The position numbers and the translations under genes were made by a program. The notes under the pieces were generated by a model. The model was not told where the DNA came from. It ran no database searches and saw only the letters and a list, made by a program, of their open reading frames with translations. Shown piece by piece: positions 34,379 through 42,851 of a DNA stretch of 64,000 nt; the first letter of the stretch is position 1, and every line of letters begins with the position of its first letter. The stretch covers positions 1,118,380 to 1,182,379 of the forward strand of contig NZ_BBRF01000001.1 of assembly GCF_000975135.1 (NCBI RefSeq). Direction: 5' to 3'. The DNA comes from Demequina aurantiaca. Its GTDB lineage: Bacteria; Actinomycetota; Actinomycetes; Actinomycetales; Demequinaceae.

Positions 34379-34777
34379 ATGACAATGACTGACCCAATCG
34401 CAGACATGCTCACGCGTCTGCGCAACGCAAACTCGGCTTACCACGCAACCGTGTCGATGCCCCACTCCAAGCTCAAGGCGAACATCGCCACGATGCTTGA
34501 GGACGAGGGTTACATCACCGGCTCGCAGGTGACCGATGCTGAGGTGGGCAAGACGCTCACGCTCACGCTGAAGTACGGCCCCAACCGCGAGCGTTCGCTC
34601 GCTGGCTTGCGCCGCGTGTCGAAGCCCGGTCTGCGCGTTTACGCGAAGTCGACGAACCTTCCGAAGGTTCTCGGCGGACTTGGCGTCGCGATCCTGTCCA
34701 CGTCCTCCGGTCTGCTCACTGACCGTCAGGCAGAAAAGAAGGGCGTCGGCGGCGAAGTCGTCGCGTTCGTCTGGTAA
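34379..34777 (+). CDS. rpsH: 30S ribosomal protein S8
   Basis: 132 residues. [22 protein letters not shown] and the C-terminal signature [26 protein letters not shown] are standard. S8 binds 16S helix 21 and in E. coli represses the spc operon. AGGAAGAG lies upstream of the ATG; the second ATG two codons later is also possible. Confidence 0.97.
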   Translation: MTMTDPIADMLTRLRNANSAYHATVSMPHSKLKANIATMLEDEGYITGSQVTDAEVGKTLTLTLKYGPNRERSLAGLRRVSKPGLRVYAKSTNLPKVLGGLGVAILSTSSGLLTDRQAEKKGVGGEVVAFVW

Positions 34778-34796
34778 CTGGAAAGGTAATCAACTA

Positions 34797-35333
34797 ATGT
34801 CACGCATTGGCAAAATCGCCGTTCCGGTTCCCGCCGGAGTGGATGTAAACATCGACGGCTCTGCCGTGACGGTCAAGGGACCCAAGGGAACCCTGAACCT
34901 GAACGTCAAGAAGCCCATCACGGTCGAGAAGGGTGACGACGGCATCGCCGTCAACCGCCCCAACGACGAGCGCATCTCGAAGTCGCTTCACGGCCTGACT
35001 CGTACGCTGATCGCCAACATGGTGACCGGTGTGACCGAGGGCTACGAGAAGAAGCTGGAGATTGTCGGTACTGGTTACCGCGTTGCTCTCAAGGGCAAGG
35101 ACCTCGAGTTCGCGCTCGGCTTCTCGCACCCGGTCAACGTTCCGGCACCTGACGGCATCACCTTTGCGGTCGAAGGCCCCACCAAGTTCTCGGTGGCTGG
35201 CATTGACAAGCAGCAGGTGGGCGAGGTCGCCGCCAACATTCGCAAGATTCGCAAGCCTGAGCCGTACAAGGGCAAGGGAGTCCGCTACGCCGGCGAGCAG
35301 GTTCGCCGCAAGGCCGGAAAGACGGGTAAGTAA
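34797..35333 (+). CDS. rplF: 50S ribosomal protein L6
   Basis: 178 residues from ATG 34797 (GGAAAGG upstream); the longer frame to 34680 runs into rps[36 protein letters not shown] and the signature [25 protein letters not shown] identify it. L6 lies at the base of the L7/L12 stalk near the factor-binding site. Confidence 0.97.
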   Translation: MSRIGKIAVPVPAGVDVNIDGSAVTVKGPKGTLNLNVKKPITVEKGDDGIAVNRPNDERISKSLHGLTRTLIANMVTGVTEGYEKKLEIVGTGYRVALKGKDLEFALGFSHPVNVPAPDGITFAVEGPTKFSVAGIDKQQVGEVAANIRKIRKPEPYKGKGVRYAGEQVRRKAGKTGK

Positions 35334-35336
35334 GCC

Positions 35337-35708
35337 ATGGGTATTGCAATTAAGGGCAAGGGCAAAGCGGTCCAGCGTAAGCGCCGCCACTTCCGCCTGC
35401 GCAAGAAGATTTCCGGCACGACTGCTCGTCCCCGCCTCGTGGTGACGCGCTCCTCGCGCCACATGGTCGCCCAGATTGTCGACGACACCGTCGGCAAGAC
35501 CCTGGTGTCGGCATCGTCCCTCGAGGCCGATGTCCGTTCATTGGATGGCGACAAGACCGCTAAGGCAACCAAGGTCGGGCAGCTTGTCGCTGACCGTGCC
35601 AAGGCTGCCGGCATCGACACTGTGGTGTTCGACCGTGGCGGAAACCAGTACCACGGCCGCGTTGCCGCGGTTGCAGACGGCGCCCGAGAGGGTGGCCTGG
35701 CTCTGTAG
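35337..35708 (+). CDS. rplR: 50S ribosomal protein L18
   Basis: 123 residues. [36 protein letters not shown] and the C-terminal [26 protein letters not shown] are diagnostic. L18 binds 5S rRNA with L5. It begins 3 bp after the rplF stop. Confidence 0.97.
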   Translation: MGIAIKGKGKAVQRKRRHFRLRKKISGTTARPRLVVTRSSRHMVAQIVDDTVGKTLVSASSLEADVRSLDGDKTAKATKVGQLVADRAKAAGIDTVVFDRGGNQYHGRVAAVADGAREGGLAL

Positions 35709-35736
35709 CCGGGACCACAACATTTAAGGAAATTTG

Positions 35737-36309
35737 ATGGCTGAACAAAACAGCGGCCGCCGCGACAACAACCGTCGCGGCAACGAGCCGGATAACAAGT
35801 TCATTGAGCGCGTCGTCACCATTAACCGCGTCTCCAAGGTCGTGAAGGGTGGACGTCGCTTTAGCTTCACCGCCCTTGTGGTCGTTGGCGACGGCGAAGG
35901 TAACGTCGGCGTGGGTTACGGCAAGGCCAAGGAAGTGCCTGCTGCGATCTCCAAGGGTGTCGAAGAGGCGAAGCGCGCGTTCTTCCGCGTGCCCCGCATC
36001 CAGGGCACCATTCCTCACCAGGTACAGGGAGAGGCCGCCGCTGGTGTGGTGTTCCTCCGTCCGGCATCGCCGGGTACGGGTGTAATCGCGGGTGGACCCG
36101 TGCGTGCCGTACTTGAGTGCGCCGGCATCCACGACGTTCTGTCCAAGTCGCTCGGTTCCTCGAACGCAATCAACATCGTTCACGCAACTGTGGACGCGTT
36201 GAAGCGCCTCGAGCGTCCCGAGGCTGTCGCCGCACGTCGCGGTAAGGCAGTTGAGGATGTCGCACCGGCAGCAATGTTGCGTGCACAGGCAGCGGGGGCT
36301 AAGTCATGA
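35737..36309 (+). CDS. rpsE: 30S ribosomal protein S5
   Basis: 190 residues from ATG 35737 (AAGGA six bases upstream; an in-frame TTG at 35734 is less likely). [50 protein letters not shown] contains the S5 RNA-binding fold. The spectinomycin-site loop looks wild type. S5 works with S4 in decoding fidelity. It overlaps rpmD by 4 bp (ATGA). Confidence 0.97.
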   Translation: MAEQNSGRRDNNRRGNEPDNKFIERVVTINRVSKVVKGGRRFSFTALVVVGDGEGNVGVGYGKAKEVPAAISKGVEEAKRAFFRVPRIQGTIPHQVQGEAAAGVVFLRPASPGTGVIAGGPVRAVLECAGIHDVLSKSLGSSNAINIVHATVDALKRLERPEAVAARRGKAVEDVAPAAMLRAQAAGAKS

Positions 36310-36488
36310 CTCGTCTTCAGGTCACTCAGAAGCGTTCGGGAATCGGCACCAAGCCGCAGCACCGTGAGACGCTTCGTTCGCTGGGCCTCAAGCGCATCGG
36401 CGACACTGTCGTAAAGGAAGACCGGCCGGAAATTCGCGGCATGGTCGTAGCGGTGCGCCACTTGGTCACCGTGGAGGAGGTTGACTAA
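36306..36488 (+). CDS. rpmD: 50S ribosomal protein L30
   Basis: 60 residues. [56 protein letters not shown] is the complete short L30 fold. Its start overlaps the rpsE stop (ATGA) and its TAA overlaps the rplO ATG (TAATG). Confidence 0.97.
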   Translation: MTRLQVTQKRSGIGTKPQHRETLRSLGLKRIGDTVVKEDRPEIRGMVVAVRHLVTVEEVD

Positions 36489-37270
36489 TGGCTGACGAAA
36501 AGAAGCCAGCCGACAAGGCTGAGGCGACGAAGAAGCCTGCGGCGAAGACTGCTGCTGCCAAGAAGCCTGCGGCAAAGAAGGCAGCTGCGGACAAGCCCGC
36601 GGCGAAGAAGGCACCTGCGAAGGCTGCTGCCGAGAAGAAGGCGCCTGCGAAGGCAGCTGCGGACAAGCCCGCGGCCGCTAAGAAGGCACCTGCCAAGAAG
36701 GCAGCGGACAAGCCCGCGGCTGAGAAGAAGGCGCCCGCAAAGGCATCGGCTTCGAAGACCGCAGACAAGCCCGCCGCGAAGAAGGCCGCCGACGCTAAGG
36801 CCGAGGCTGCAGCCGAGAAGGTCTCCACGCTGAAGATGCACCACCTGCGTCCCGCAGATGGTTCACACAAGCGCAAGATCCGCGTGGGACGCGGTGAGGG
36901 CGGTAAGCGCGGTAAGACTGCAGGTCGCGGTACCAAGGGTACGGGTGCTCGTTACCAGGTGCCCGAGCGCTTTGAGGGTGGTCAGACGCCCATCCACATG
37001 CGTATCCCGAAGCTGCGTGGATTCAAGAGCCCGTTCAAGGTCTACTACCAGGTCGTGAACGTGGACCAGATCGCCGAGCTGTTCCCCAAGGGTGGCAAGA
37101 TCACCAAGGCGGACCTCGTCGAGGCAGGCGCAGTGCGTAAGAACCAGCCCGTCAAGGTGCTGGGCGAAGGCGATATCTCCGTTAAGGTGAACATCGTCGA
37201 CGTAGAAAAGGTTTCGCAGTCCGCGAAGACCAAGATCGAAGCCGCTGGCGGTTCGGTCAACGAGGGCTAG
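36488..37270 (+). CDS. rplO: 50S ribosomal protein L15 with a long Lys/Ala/Pro-rich N-terminal extension
   Basis: 260 residues, against about 145-150 for normal L15. The canonical protein starts near residue 114 ([17 protein letters not shown], then [20 protein letters not shown] and the C-terminal [34 protein letters not shown]). Residues 1-112 are almost only K, A, P, D and E, in imperfect [14 protein letters not shown] repeats like the tails of histone H1 or Hup-type proteins. The ATG at 36488 overlaps the rpmD stop (TAATG), the same coupling used by other genes in this operon, and the frame has no stop, so the extension is probably translated. An internal ATG lies at 36836, but no good Shine-Dalgarno is evident there. 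Confidence 0.93.
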   Translation: MADEKKPADKAEATKKPAAKTAAAKKPAAKKAAADKPAAKKAPAKAAAEKKAPAKAAADKPAAAKKAPAKKAADKPAAEKKAPAKASASKTADKPAAKKAADAKAEAAAEKVSTLKMHHLRPADGSHKRKIRVGRGEGGKRGKTAGRGTKGTGARYQVPERFEGGQTPIHMRIPKLRGFKSPFKVYYQVVNVDQIAELFPKGGKITKADLVEAGAVRKNQPVKVLGEGDISVKVNIVDVEKVSQSAKTKIEAAGGSVNEG

Positions 37271-37271
37271 A

Positions 37272-37320
37272 GTCGAGGCTGGGCCCGCTCCATGTGAGCG
37301 GGCCCGCTTCGACTTTCTTC
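37272..37320 (+). terminator. Terminator or attenuator hairpin between rplO and secY
   Basis: GTCGA-GC-GGGCCCGCTC pairs with GAGCGGGCCC-GC-TCGAC around CATGT, followed by TTTCTTC. This is a strong intrinsic terminator, 33 bp before the secY start. secY, adk and map must either tolerate read-through or have a promoter of their own. Confidence 0.85.
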
Positions 37321-37352
37321 GTATTCCCTAGCCCAACATTTGTGGAGGATTC

Positions 37353-38651
37353 ATGCTGAGTGGTTTCTTGAGTGCATTCCGCACTCCTGACCTGCGGAAG
37401 AAGATTCTCTTCACGCTGGGCATTCTTGCGATTTACCGGCTGGGTGTGTCCATCCCCACCCCCGGCGTCGACTACGGCAATGTGCAGCAGTGCATCGACT
37501 CGACGACCACCAACAGCGCATTCGCGATCCTGAACCTGTTCTCAGGCGGCGCGCTACTACAACTGTCAATCTTCGCGCTGGGCATCATGCCGTACATCAC
37601 CGCGTCGATCATCGTGCAGCTTCTGCGGGTGCTCATTCCCCACTTTGAGACGCTTCACAAGGAAGGCGCCGAGGGCCAGGCCAAGCTGACGCAGTACACG
37701 CGGTACATCACCGTTGGCTTCGCGGCACTGCAGTCTGCCTCCTACGTCACTCTCGCGAGAAATGACGTGTTCTTCCCTGGCTGTGCCCTGCCGATCATCC
37801 CCAACGAGTCGTGGCAGATCATCACGATGATGGTGCTGACCATGACCGCCGGTACGGTGCTCGTCATGTGGCTTGGAGAACGCATCACTGAGCGCGGCAT
37901 CGGTAACGGAATGTCGCTGCTGATCTTCACCTCGATCGCGGCTTCATTCCCCGGCGCCGTGAGCAGCATCTGGAACTCCACGAACGGAGTGCAGAACACC
38001 ATCATCGTGGCGATCATGGTGGGCATTGTGATCGCTGCGGTGGTCTACGTGGAGCAGTCGCAGCGTCGCATCCCCGTCCAGTACGCCAAGCGTATGGTGG
38101 GCCGCAAGATGCTGGGCGGATCCTCGACGTACATCCCGCTGAAGATCAACATGGCCGGCGTGATCCCCGTGATCTTCGCCTCGTCCCTGCTGACGCTGCC
38201 CACAGTGATCGTGCAGTTCTCCGGCGACGACCCCGCAGATTGGGTCATCTGGTTGCGCGACCACGTGGCGAGCCCTGGGTCGCCGCTCAACATCACGCTC
38301 TACGCGCTGCTGATCATCTTCTTCGCGTACTTCTACACCGCCATCACGTTCAACCCGGACGAGGTCGCGGACAACATGAAGAAGTACGGCGGCTTTGTGC
38401 CGGGCATCCGTCCTGGAAAGCCGACGGCAGAGTTCCTGAGCTACGTCCTCTCGCGCATCACCGCGGCCGGCTCGCTGTATCTAGCGATAGTTGCGCTGAT
38501 CCCCACGATCATGTTCGTGGCGCTAGGACTCAATACCAATATCCCGTTCGGCGGGGCCTCGGTATTGATTCTGGTAGGTGTCGGACTCGACACCGTCAAG
38601 CGCATCCAGTCGCAGCTCGAGCAGCGTCACTACGAAGGGTTCTTGAAGTAA
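37353..38651 (+). CDS. secY: Preprotein translocase subunit SecY
   Basis: 432 residues with ten membrane helices. Family motifs: LGIMPYITASIIVQLL in helix 2 and plug region, GERITERGIGNGMSLLIF, and KYGGFVPGIRPGKPT in the cytoplasmic loop before helix 9. It is the pore of the Sec channel, partner of SecE (11062). TGGAGGA lies upstream of the ATG. Its TAA overlaps the adk ATG (TAATG), the usual secY-adk-map order. Confidence 0.98.
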   Translation: MLSGFLSAFRTPDLRKKILFTLGILAIYRLGVSIPTPGVDYGNVQQCIDSTTTNSAFAILNLFSGGALLQLSIFALGIMPYITASIIVQLLRVLIPHFETLHKEGAEGQAKLTQYTRYITVGFAALQSASYVTLARNDVFFPGCALPIIPNESWQIITMMVLTMTAGTVLVMWLGERITERGIGNGMSLLIFTSIAASFPGAVSSIWNSTNGVQNTIIVAIMVGIVIAAVVYVEQSQRRIPVQYAKRMVGRKMLGGSSTYIPLKINMAGVIPVIFASSLLTLPTVIVQFSGDDPADWVIWLRDHVASPGSPLNITLYALLIIFFAYFYTAITFNPDEVADNMKKYGGFVPGIRPGKPTAEFLSYVLSRITAAGSLYLAIVALIPTIMFVALGLNTNIPFGGASVLILVGVGLDTVKRIQSQLEQRHYEGFLK

Positions 38652-39217
38652 TGCGGGCAGTTCTCCTAGGTCCTCCAGGCGCTGGAAAGGGCACGCAGGC
38701 GGCACGCCTCGCGGATCGCCTCAGCATTCCAGCCATCTCTACGGGCGACATCTTCCGTGCCAACGTCAAGGGCAAGACCGAACTTGGCCGCAAGGCACAG
38801 GAGTACATGTCCGCAGGGGCACTCGTCCCCGACGAGGTGACGAACGCTATGGTTCGCGACCGCCTGGCCCAGGACGACGTTCACGCAGGCTTCCTGCTGG
38901 ATGGCTACCCGCGCAATCCTGACCAGGCCGTTGAGCTCGACACGATGCTCAGCGACCTGGAGGTGAAGCTCGACGCAGCAATCGAAATCACGGCCGACTT
39001 CGACGAGGTCACCAAGCGCCTCATCAAGCGTGCCGAGATCGATGGTCGCGACGATGACACCGAGCCGGTGATTCGCAAGCGCCTCGAGGTGTACTCGACA
39101 TCGACCGCGCCGCTGACGGCCTACTACGAGGGTCACGGCCTTCTGGTGCAGGTCGACGGGATGGGTGACGTCGACGACGTCACCTCCCGACTGGTCGCGG
39201 CCGTCGACGGCAAGTAG
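38651..39217 (+). CDS. adk: Adenylate kinase
   Basis: 188 residues from ATG 38651. P-loop GPPGAGKGTQAARLA, NMP-binding helix with STGDIFRANV, FLLDGYPRNPDQ with the catalytic Arg, and a short LID (KRAEIDGRDDDTEPVIRKR) without zinc cysteines, the normal short form in actinobacteria. It interconverts ATP + AMP and 2 ADP. Frame extends further upstream only through secY in another frame. Confidence 0.97.
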   Translation: MRAVLLGPPGAGKGTQAARLADRLSIPAISTGDIFRANVKGKTELGRKAQEYMSAGALVPDEVTNAMVRDRLAQDDVHAGFLLDGYPRNPDQAVELDTMLSDLEVKLDAAIEITADFDEVTKRLIKRAEIDGRDDDTEPVIRKRLEVYSTSTAPLTAYYEGHGLLVQVDGMGDVDDVTSRLVAAVDGK

Positions 39218-39226
39218 ATTCGTCGC

Positions 39227-40039
39227 GTGAGCGGCACCATCGAATACAAGTCCACCGCGCAGATGCGCGTGATGGCTCAAGCCGGCCTGGTCGTGGAGAG
39301 GGCTCTCGCGGCGGCGAAGGCGGCGGCAGTCGTGGGCGCCACGACCTTTGACGTCGATGCCGCGGCCGCCAAGGCCATCGCCGATGGCGGGGCCACCTCC
39401 AATTTCCTTGGGTACCACGGCTTTCCCGCGTCGTGCTGTGTGTCGATCAACGACGAGGTGGTGCACGGCATCCCCGGCACGCGCGTCATCGAAGATGGCG
39501 ACGTGATTTCGATTGACTGTGGGGCCATCATTGATGGCTGGCACGGCGACAGCGCGGTGACGTTCATCGTCGGTACGCCAAAATCTGACCGCGACGTCGA
39601 ACTCGTCGAGGTGACGCGCCGGTCGCTATTCGCCGGCATCGCAGCCCTCGCCACGGCGTCGCGCCTCGGAGAGGTTTCTGCGGCAATCGAAGACATCGCC
39701 GATGCCGCGGGCCTGTACCCGCTCGAGGGTTATGTGGGCCACGGCATCGGTACAGCCATGCACCAGCCGCCTGATGTCCTGAACTACCGCACGCGCTCGC
39801 GCGGGGTGAAGCTGCGACCCGGCATGTGTCTCGCGATTGAGCCGATGCTGGTGATCGGCACCGGCGATTCAAACATCCTCGCCGATGACTGGACGGTCAT
39901 CTCTGCAGATGGATCGCGCGCGGCCCACTGGGAGCATTCGATCGCCATCCACGAGAACGGCATCTGGGTGCTGACGGCAACCGATGGTGGCGCAGCGGGC
40001 CTGTCCGAGTTCGGCGTGACGCCCACTCCCATCCCGTAG
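39227..40039 (+). CDS. map: Methionine aminopeptidase type I
   Basis: 270 residues. Pita-bread fold with GFPASCCVSINDEVVHGIPG, the metal ligands in DVISIDCGAIIDGWHGDSAVTF (two Asp), GHGIGTAMHQPP (His), MCLAIEPM (Glu) and AAHWEHSIAI (Glu). It removes the initiator Met from nascent proteins. GTG 39227 lies 6 nt after TAGATT (39215-39220), consistent with a leaderless transcript of its own. It follows adk by 9 bp. Confidence 0.97.
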   Translation: MSGTIEYKSTAQMRVMAQAGLVVERALAAAKAAAVVGATTFDVDAAAAKAIADGGATSNFLGYHGFPASCCVSINDEVVHGIPGTRVIEDGDVISIDCGAIIDGWHGDSAVTFIVGTPKSDRDVELVEVTRRSLFAGIAALATASRLGEVSAAIEDIADAAGLYPLEGYVGHGIGTAMHQPPDVLNYRTRSRGVKLRPGMCLAIEPMLVIGTGDSNILADDWTVISADGSRAAHWEHSIAIHENGIWVLTATDGGAAGLSEFGVTPTPIP

Positions 40040-40154
40040 CGCTTCGACACCCAGTTGTTACACGTCCGCGACGTGCTTGCAATCGACGCCACTTAGATTG
40101 TGAACTGCGATGGGGCTTCGATTCCCGGAGCGCCACGATGTGCGGGGGGCAATC

Positions 40155-40853
40155 ATGGCACGCGGATTCTCATATGCGCCGGGGGCAAGCCCCGACGTGC
40201 TCGAGGCATCGTCGGAAAACATCCCACGCGAGCGGCTTCTCGAACTAGGAGCCTCATCGAACAAGGTCGTGCGCGAGGCAGTCGGGCGCCGCGAGGATTG
40301 TCCACTCGGACTCCTCGTCACCCTTGCCCACGACCACGTGGTTCCGGTCAGAGTCGCGGTTGCGGCAAACCCGATTGCGTCGAGAACTGTCATGGCGTAT
40401 TTGAGTGCGGACCGGAGCGCCGATGTGCTCGAGGGTCTGCTGACCAATCCAAACCTTCCGGCGGACCTCCTGGGCGAGCTGGCCTTTCACAAGAAGTCCT
40501 CGGTGAGGAAAAGGGCGGCGGCACGCCTGAATGCGCCAGACCAAGCATCGGCCGCGATGGAAGACGTGCACACACCAGAGTTACGAGACCGAGCCTTTTC
40601 CCCGCGAGAGCGTACGGATACTGGAGGAGCGGAGGTGGTGAGTATCACCACAGGTGAAGCTGTCCAGCCGCGACCCACCGCACCCGAGGCCGAGGGACTG
40701 TCCTCCGCCACGGCACCCAATACGGCCTGGACGGCGACGGGTGCCGTCGCGGAGGTTCCGGCCGCTGCCGCGTCCGTGCTCGAGGAGCCCGCTACGGTGA
40801 CGCCCACTCGCACCGCTCCGGTGCGCGGTTTCCGCCCACCATCCACGGCGTAG
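40155..40853 (+). CDS. Short-repeat (LRV/HEAT-like) protein of unknown function
   Basis: 232 residues from ATG 40155, which has GGGGGG upstream; starting here, its first 50 residues align without gaps against the paralogue at 40962, so I prefer it to ATG 40110. Residues 20-125 are three units of about 25 residues with the pattern V-R-x-A-V-A-x-N-P-x-x-P-x-x-L-x-x-L-A (for example VREAVGRREDCPLGLLVTLAHDH, then VRVAVAANPIASRTVMAYL). This resembles variant leucine-rich or HEAT-like repeats, which bind proteins or nucleic acid. The last 90 residues are disordered, Ala/Thr/Pro-rich. No signal peptide. Function unknown. Confidence 0.7.
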   Translation: MARGFSYAPGASPDVLEASSENIPRERLLELGASSNKVVREAVGRREDCPLGLLVTLAHDHVVPVRVAVAANPIASRTVMAYLSADRSADVLEGLLTNPNLPADLLGELAFHKKSSVRKRAAARLNAPDQASAAMEDVHTPELRDRAFSPRERTDTGGAEVVSITTGEAVQPRPTAPEAEGLSSATAPNTAWTATGAVAEVPAAAASVLEEPATVTPTRTAPVRGFRPPSTA

Positions 40854-40961
40854 GCGGGAAGAGCAACAAACGCGCGCCTGGTATGTCGGCTTTTTCACAC
40901 AAATTCGGATTTGTGGCGGCCAAAGTCGTAGTATGCAATTGTCGACCGAAGAGGGTGAGCA

Positions 40962-41279
40962 ATGATGACTTATGGATCCACGTCCACACGTGACGCGTCC
41001 GAGGATGTCCTGCGGGCCCTCGACCCCTTGGTCGTCGGTCCAGAACTGCTGGCACTCGCCACCAGCCGCGAGCCGCAGGTGCGTGCGGCTGTCGCGTCAC
41101 GAAGCGACTGCCCTGCGGGCGCCCTCATTTCTCTTGGACACGATCATCAGATGGTGGTCCTCGAGGCCGTCATCGCGAACCCCAAGACGCCGTCGTCGGT
41201 CATCCGCAACCTCGGAGACCACCGCAATCAGCGGGTCGCGGACTTGGCAGTTCAGCGTCTACGTAACAGTTTTCGCTAA
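40962..41279 (+). CDS. Short-repeat protein, paralogue of the upstream gene
   Basis: 105 residues. It shares the repeat pattern of the preceding gene: VRAAVASRSDCPAGALISLGHDHQ, VLEAVIANPKTPSSVIRNLGDHRNQRVADLAVQRL. It has only the repeats and lacks the disordered tail. GAGGGTGAG is upstream of the ATG pair at 40962/40965. The 108-bp gap before it has a TAGTAT box (40929) without a clear -35. The two genes look like a tandem duplication placed between map and infA. Confidence 0.7.
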   Translation: MMTYGSTSTRDASEDVLRALDPLVVGPELLALATSREPQVRAAVASRSDCPAGALISLGHDHQMVVLEAVIANPKTPSSVIRNLGDHRNQRVADLAVQRLRNSFR

Positions 41280-41317
41280 CGAGTTTCACGTCGGCTTAGG
41301 CAACGTGGGCCTTGCGG

Positions 41318-41346
41318 TTGAGTCGGGCTCCCGCATGCCGTATAGT
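41318..41346 (+). promoter_or_regulatory. infA promoter
   Basis: TTGAGT (41318-41323), 17-nt spacer, TATAGT (41341-41346). It gives a leader of about 50 nt before infA and likely drives the infA-rpmJ-rpsM-rpsK block. Confidence 0.72.
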
Positions 41347-41404
41347 TGTTCGTCGGGCGTTTTTGCGCGCCCGGATGCACTGTCCACCAACGTTAGCGGA
41401 GTTT

Positions 41405-41626
41405 ATGGCCAAGAAAGACGGCGTCATTGAGGTCGAAGGTTCCGTGGTCGAGGCATTGCCGAACGCGTCATTCCGAGTGGAATTGACCAACGGCCACCTC
41501 GTCCTCGCCCACATCTCAGGCAAGATGCGACAGCACTACATTCGGATCCTCCCAGAGGACCGCGTGGTGGTGGAGTTGAGCCCGTACGATCTGTCCCGCG
41601 GCCGTATCGTTTACCGCTACAAGTAA
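41405..41626 (+). CDS. infA: Translation initiation factor IF-1
   Basis: 73 residues from ATG 41405. Single OB fold: [73 protein letters not shown] in full reads as textbook IF-1 when taken in order. It blocks the 30S A site during initiation. The open frame extends 31 codons upstream over the promoter, so the annotated start is the ATG after GCGGAG. Confidence 0.97.
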   Translation: MAKKDGVIEVEGSVVEALPNASFRVELTNGHLVLAHISGKMRQHYIRILPEDRVVVELSPYDLSRGRIVYRYK

Positions 41627-41680
41627 TCGTCGTCGCTGGCGTGAAGTTACGTCAACGCCCCGGCGTCGAAGGAAAGAACC

Positions 41681-41794
41681 ATGAAGGTTAAGCCCAGCGT
41701 CAAGCCCATCTGCGACAAGTGCAAGGTAATTCGTCGTAATGGCCGAGTAATGGTCATTTGCGAAAACCTGCGTCACAAGCAGCGTCAGGGCTAG
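41681..41794 (+). CDS. rpmJ: 50S ribosomal protein L36
   Basis: 37 residues, ATG 41681 with GGAAAG upstream. Zinc-ribbon form: C-x2-C-x12-C-x4-H (ICDKC, then ICENLRH). L36 is in the 50S central core. Location between infA and rpsM is conserved. A hairpin CTCGGCTCAGAGGCCGAG at about 41843-41860 lies in the 125-bp gap before rpsM. Confidence 0.97.
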   Translation: MKVKPSVKPICDKCKVIRRNGRVMVICENLRHKQRQG

Positions 41795-41919
41795 ACAAAA
41801 AAATAAGACCGCGTTTGGTCACCGTCCTCGGACGGAACTCTCGGCTCAGAGGCCGAGACCCGCACATGTACAGCGGGGCGACCAGGCGTCAGACCTCTGA
41901 CTACTAATGGAGTAGAAGA

Positions 41920-42288
41920 ATGGCACGTATTGTTGGTGTCGACCTTCCGCGCGATAAGCGCATGGAGATCGCCCTTACTTATATTTATGGCATCGGCCGC
42001 ACCCGCGCCCTGCAGATCCTCGCCGCCACTGGCGTGAGCGGGGACCTGCGCGTGAAGGATGCTGGTGACGCCGAGCTGGTTGCGCTGCGCGACTACATCG
42101 AAGCTAACTTCATGGTGGAGGGTGACCTCCGCCGTGAGACGGCAGCCGACATCCGCCGCAAGGTGGAGATTGGCAACTACCAGGGGCTCCGCCACCGTCG
42201 CGGTATGCCCGTGCGCGGTCAGCGCACGAAGACCAATGCGCGTACCCGTAAGGGCCGCAAGAAGACCGTCGCCGGAAAGAAGAAGTAA
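41920..42288 (+). CDS. rpsM: 30S ribosomal protein S13
   Basis: 122 residues. [30 protein letters not shown] opens it; the signature [24 protein letters not shown] closes the ordered part. S13 contacts the P-site tRNA and L5 across the subunit interface. rpsK follows after 3 bp. Confidence 0.98.
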   Translation: MARIVGVDLPRDKRMEIALTYIYGIGRTRALQILAATGVSGDLRVKDAGDAELVALRDYIEANFMVEGDLRRETAADIRRKVEIGNYQGLRHRRGMPVRGQRTKTNARTRKGRKKTVAGKKK

Positions 42289-42291
42289 GCC

Positions 42292-42681
42292 ATGGCCGCT
42301 CCCACGCGCAAGCCGCGCAAGAAGATCAAGAAGACAGTTGCCCACGGTCAGGCTCACATCAAGTCGACCTTCAACAACACGATCATCTCCATCACGGACC
42401 CCTCGGGTGCCGTGGTGTCATGGTCATCGTCGGGCCAGGTTGGCTTCAAGGGTTCACGCAAGTCGACCCCTTACGCCGCTCAGATGGCTGCCGAGGCCGC
42501 TGCTCGCCGTGCACAGGACGCCGGCATGAGCAAGGTCGACGTCTTCGTCAAGGGCCCCGGTTCGGGCCGCGACACCGCAATTCGCTCGCTGACGGCCGCT
42601 GGCCTCGAGGTGACCTCCATCAAGGACGTCACCCCGCAGGCACACAACGGTTGCCGCCCGCCCAAGCGTCGCCGCAACTAG
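42292..42681 (+). CDS. rpsK: 30S ribosomal protein S11
   Basis: 129 residues. [43 protein letters not shown] and the C-terminal [18 protein letters not shown] are standard. S11 lines the mRNA exit on the platform. In many actinobacteria rpsD comes next, but here the following 170 bp contain only a hairpin (42726-42748) and the rpoA upstream region. Confidence 0.98.
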   Translation: MAAPTRKPRKKIKKTVAHGQAHIKSTFNNTIISITDPSGAVVSWSSSGQVGFKGSRKSTPYAAQMAAEAAARRAQDAGMSKVDVFVKGPGSGRDTAIRSLTAAGLEVTSIKDVTPQAHNGCRPPKRRRN

Positions 42682-42725
42682 TCGCGGCGCTGGGGGCAAC
42701 CCCTGCGCACTCGTCGGGTAGGGAC

Positions 42726-42748
42726 GCCGATGCTGCTACAGCATCGGC
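42726..42748 (+). terminator. Hairpin between rpsK and rpoA
   Basis: GCCGATGCTG, loop CTA, CAGCATCGGC: a perfect 10-bp stem followed by CCCCCTTCCTC. It is made from the window's recurring GCATCGGC motif. The pyrimidine-rich but T-poor tail suggests a partial terminator or processing site. Confidence 0.6.
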
Positions 42749-42851
42749 CCCCTTCCTCACCTTCCAACTTCAGAACTTTGACCCTGACCGAGACAGATCC
42801 TCGGCAGGAACCTCGAGCATCAAATAGCGGGTGCTCGGAAAGGAAAGAACC

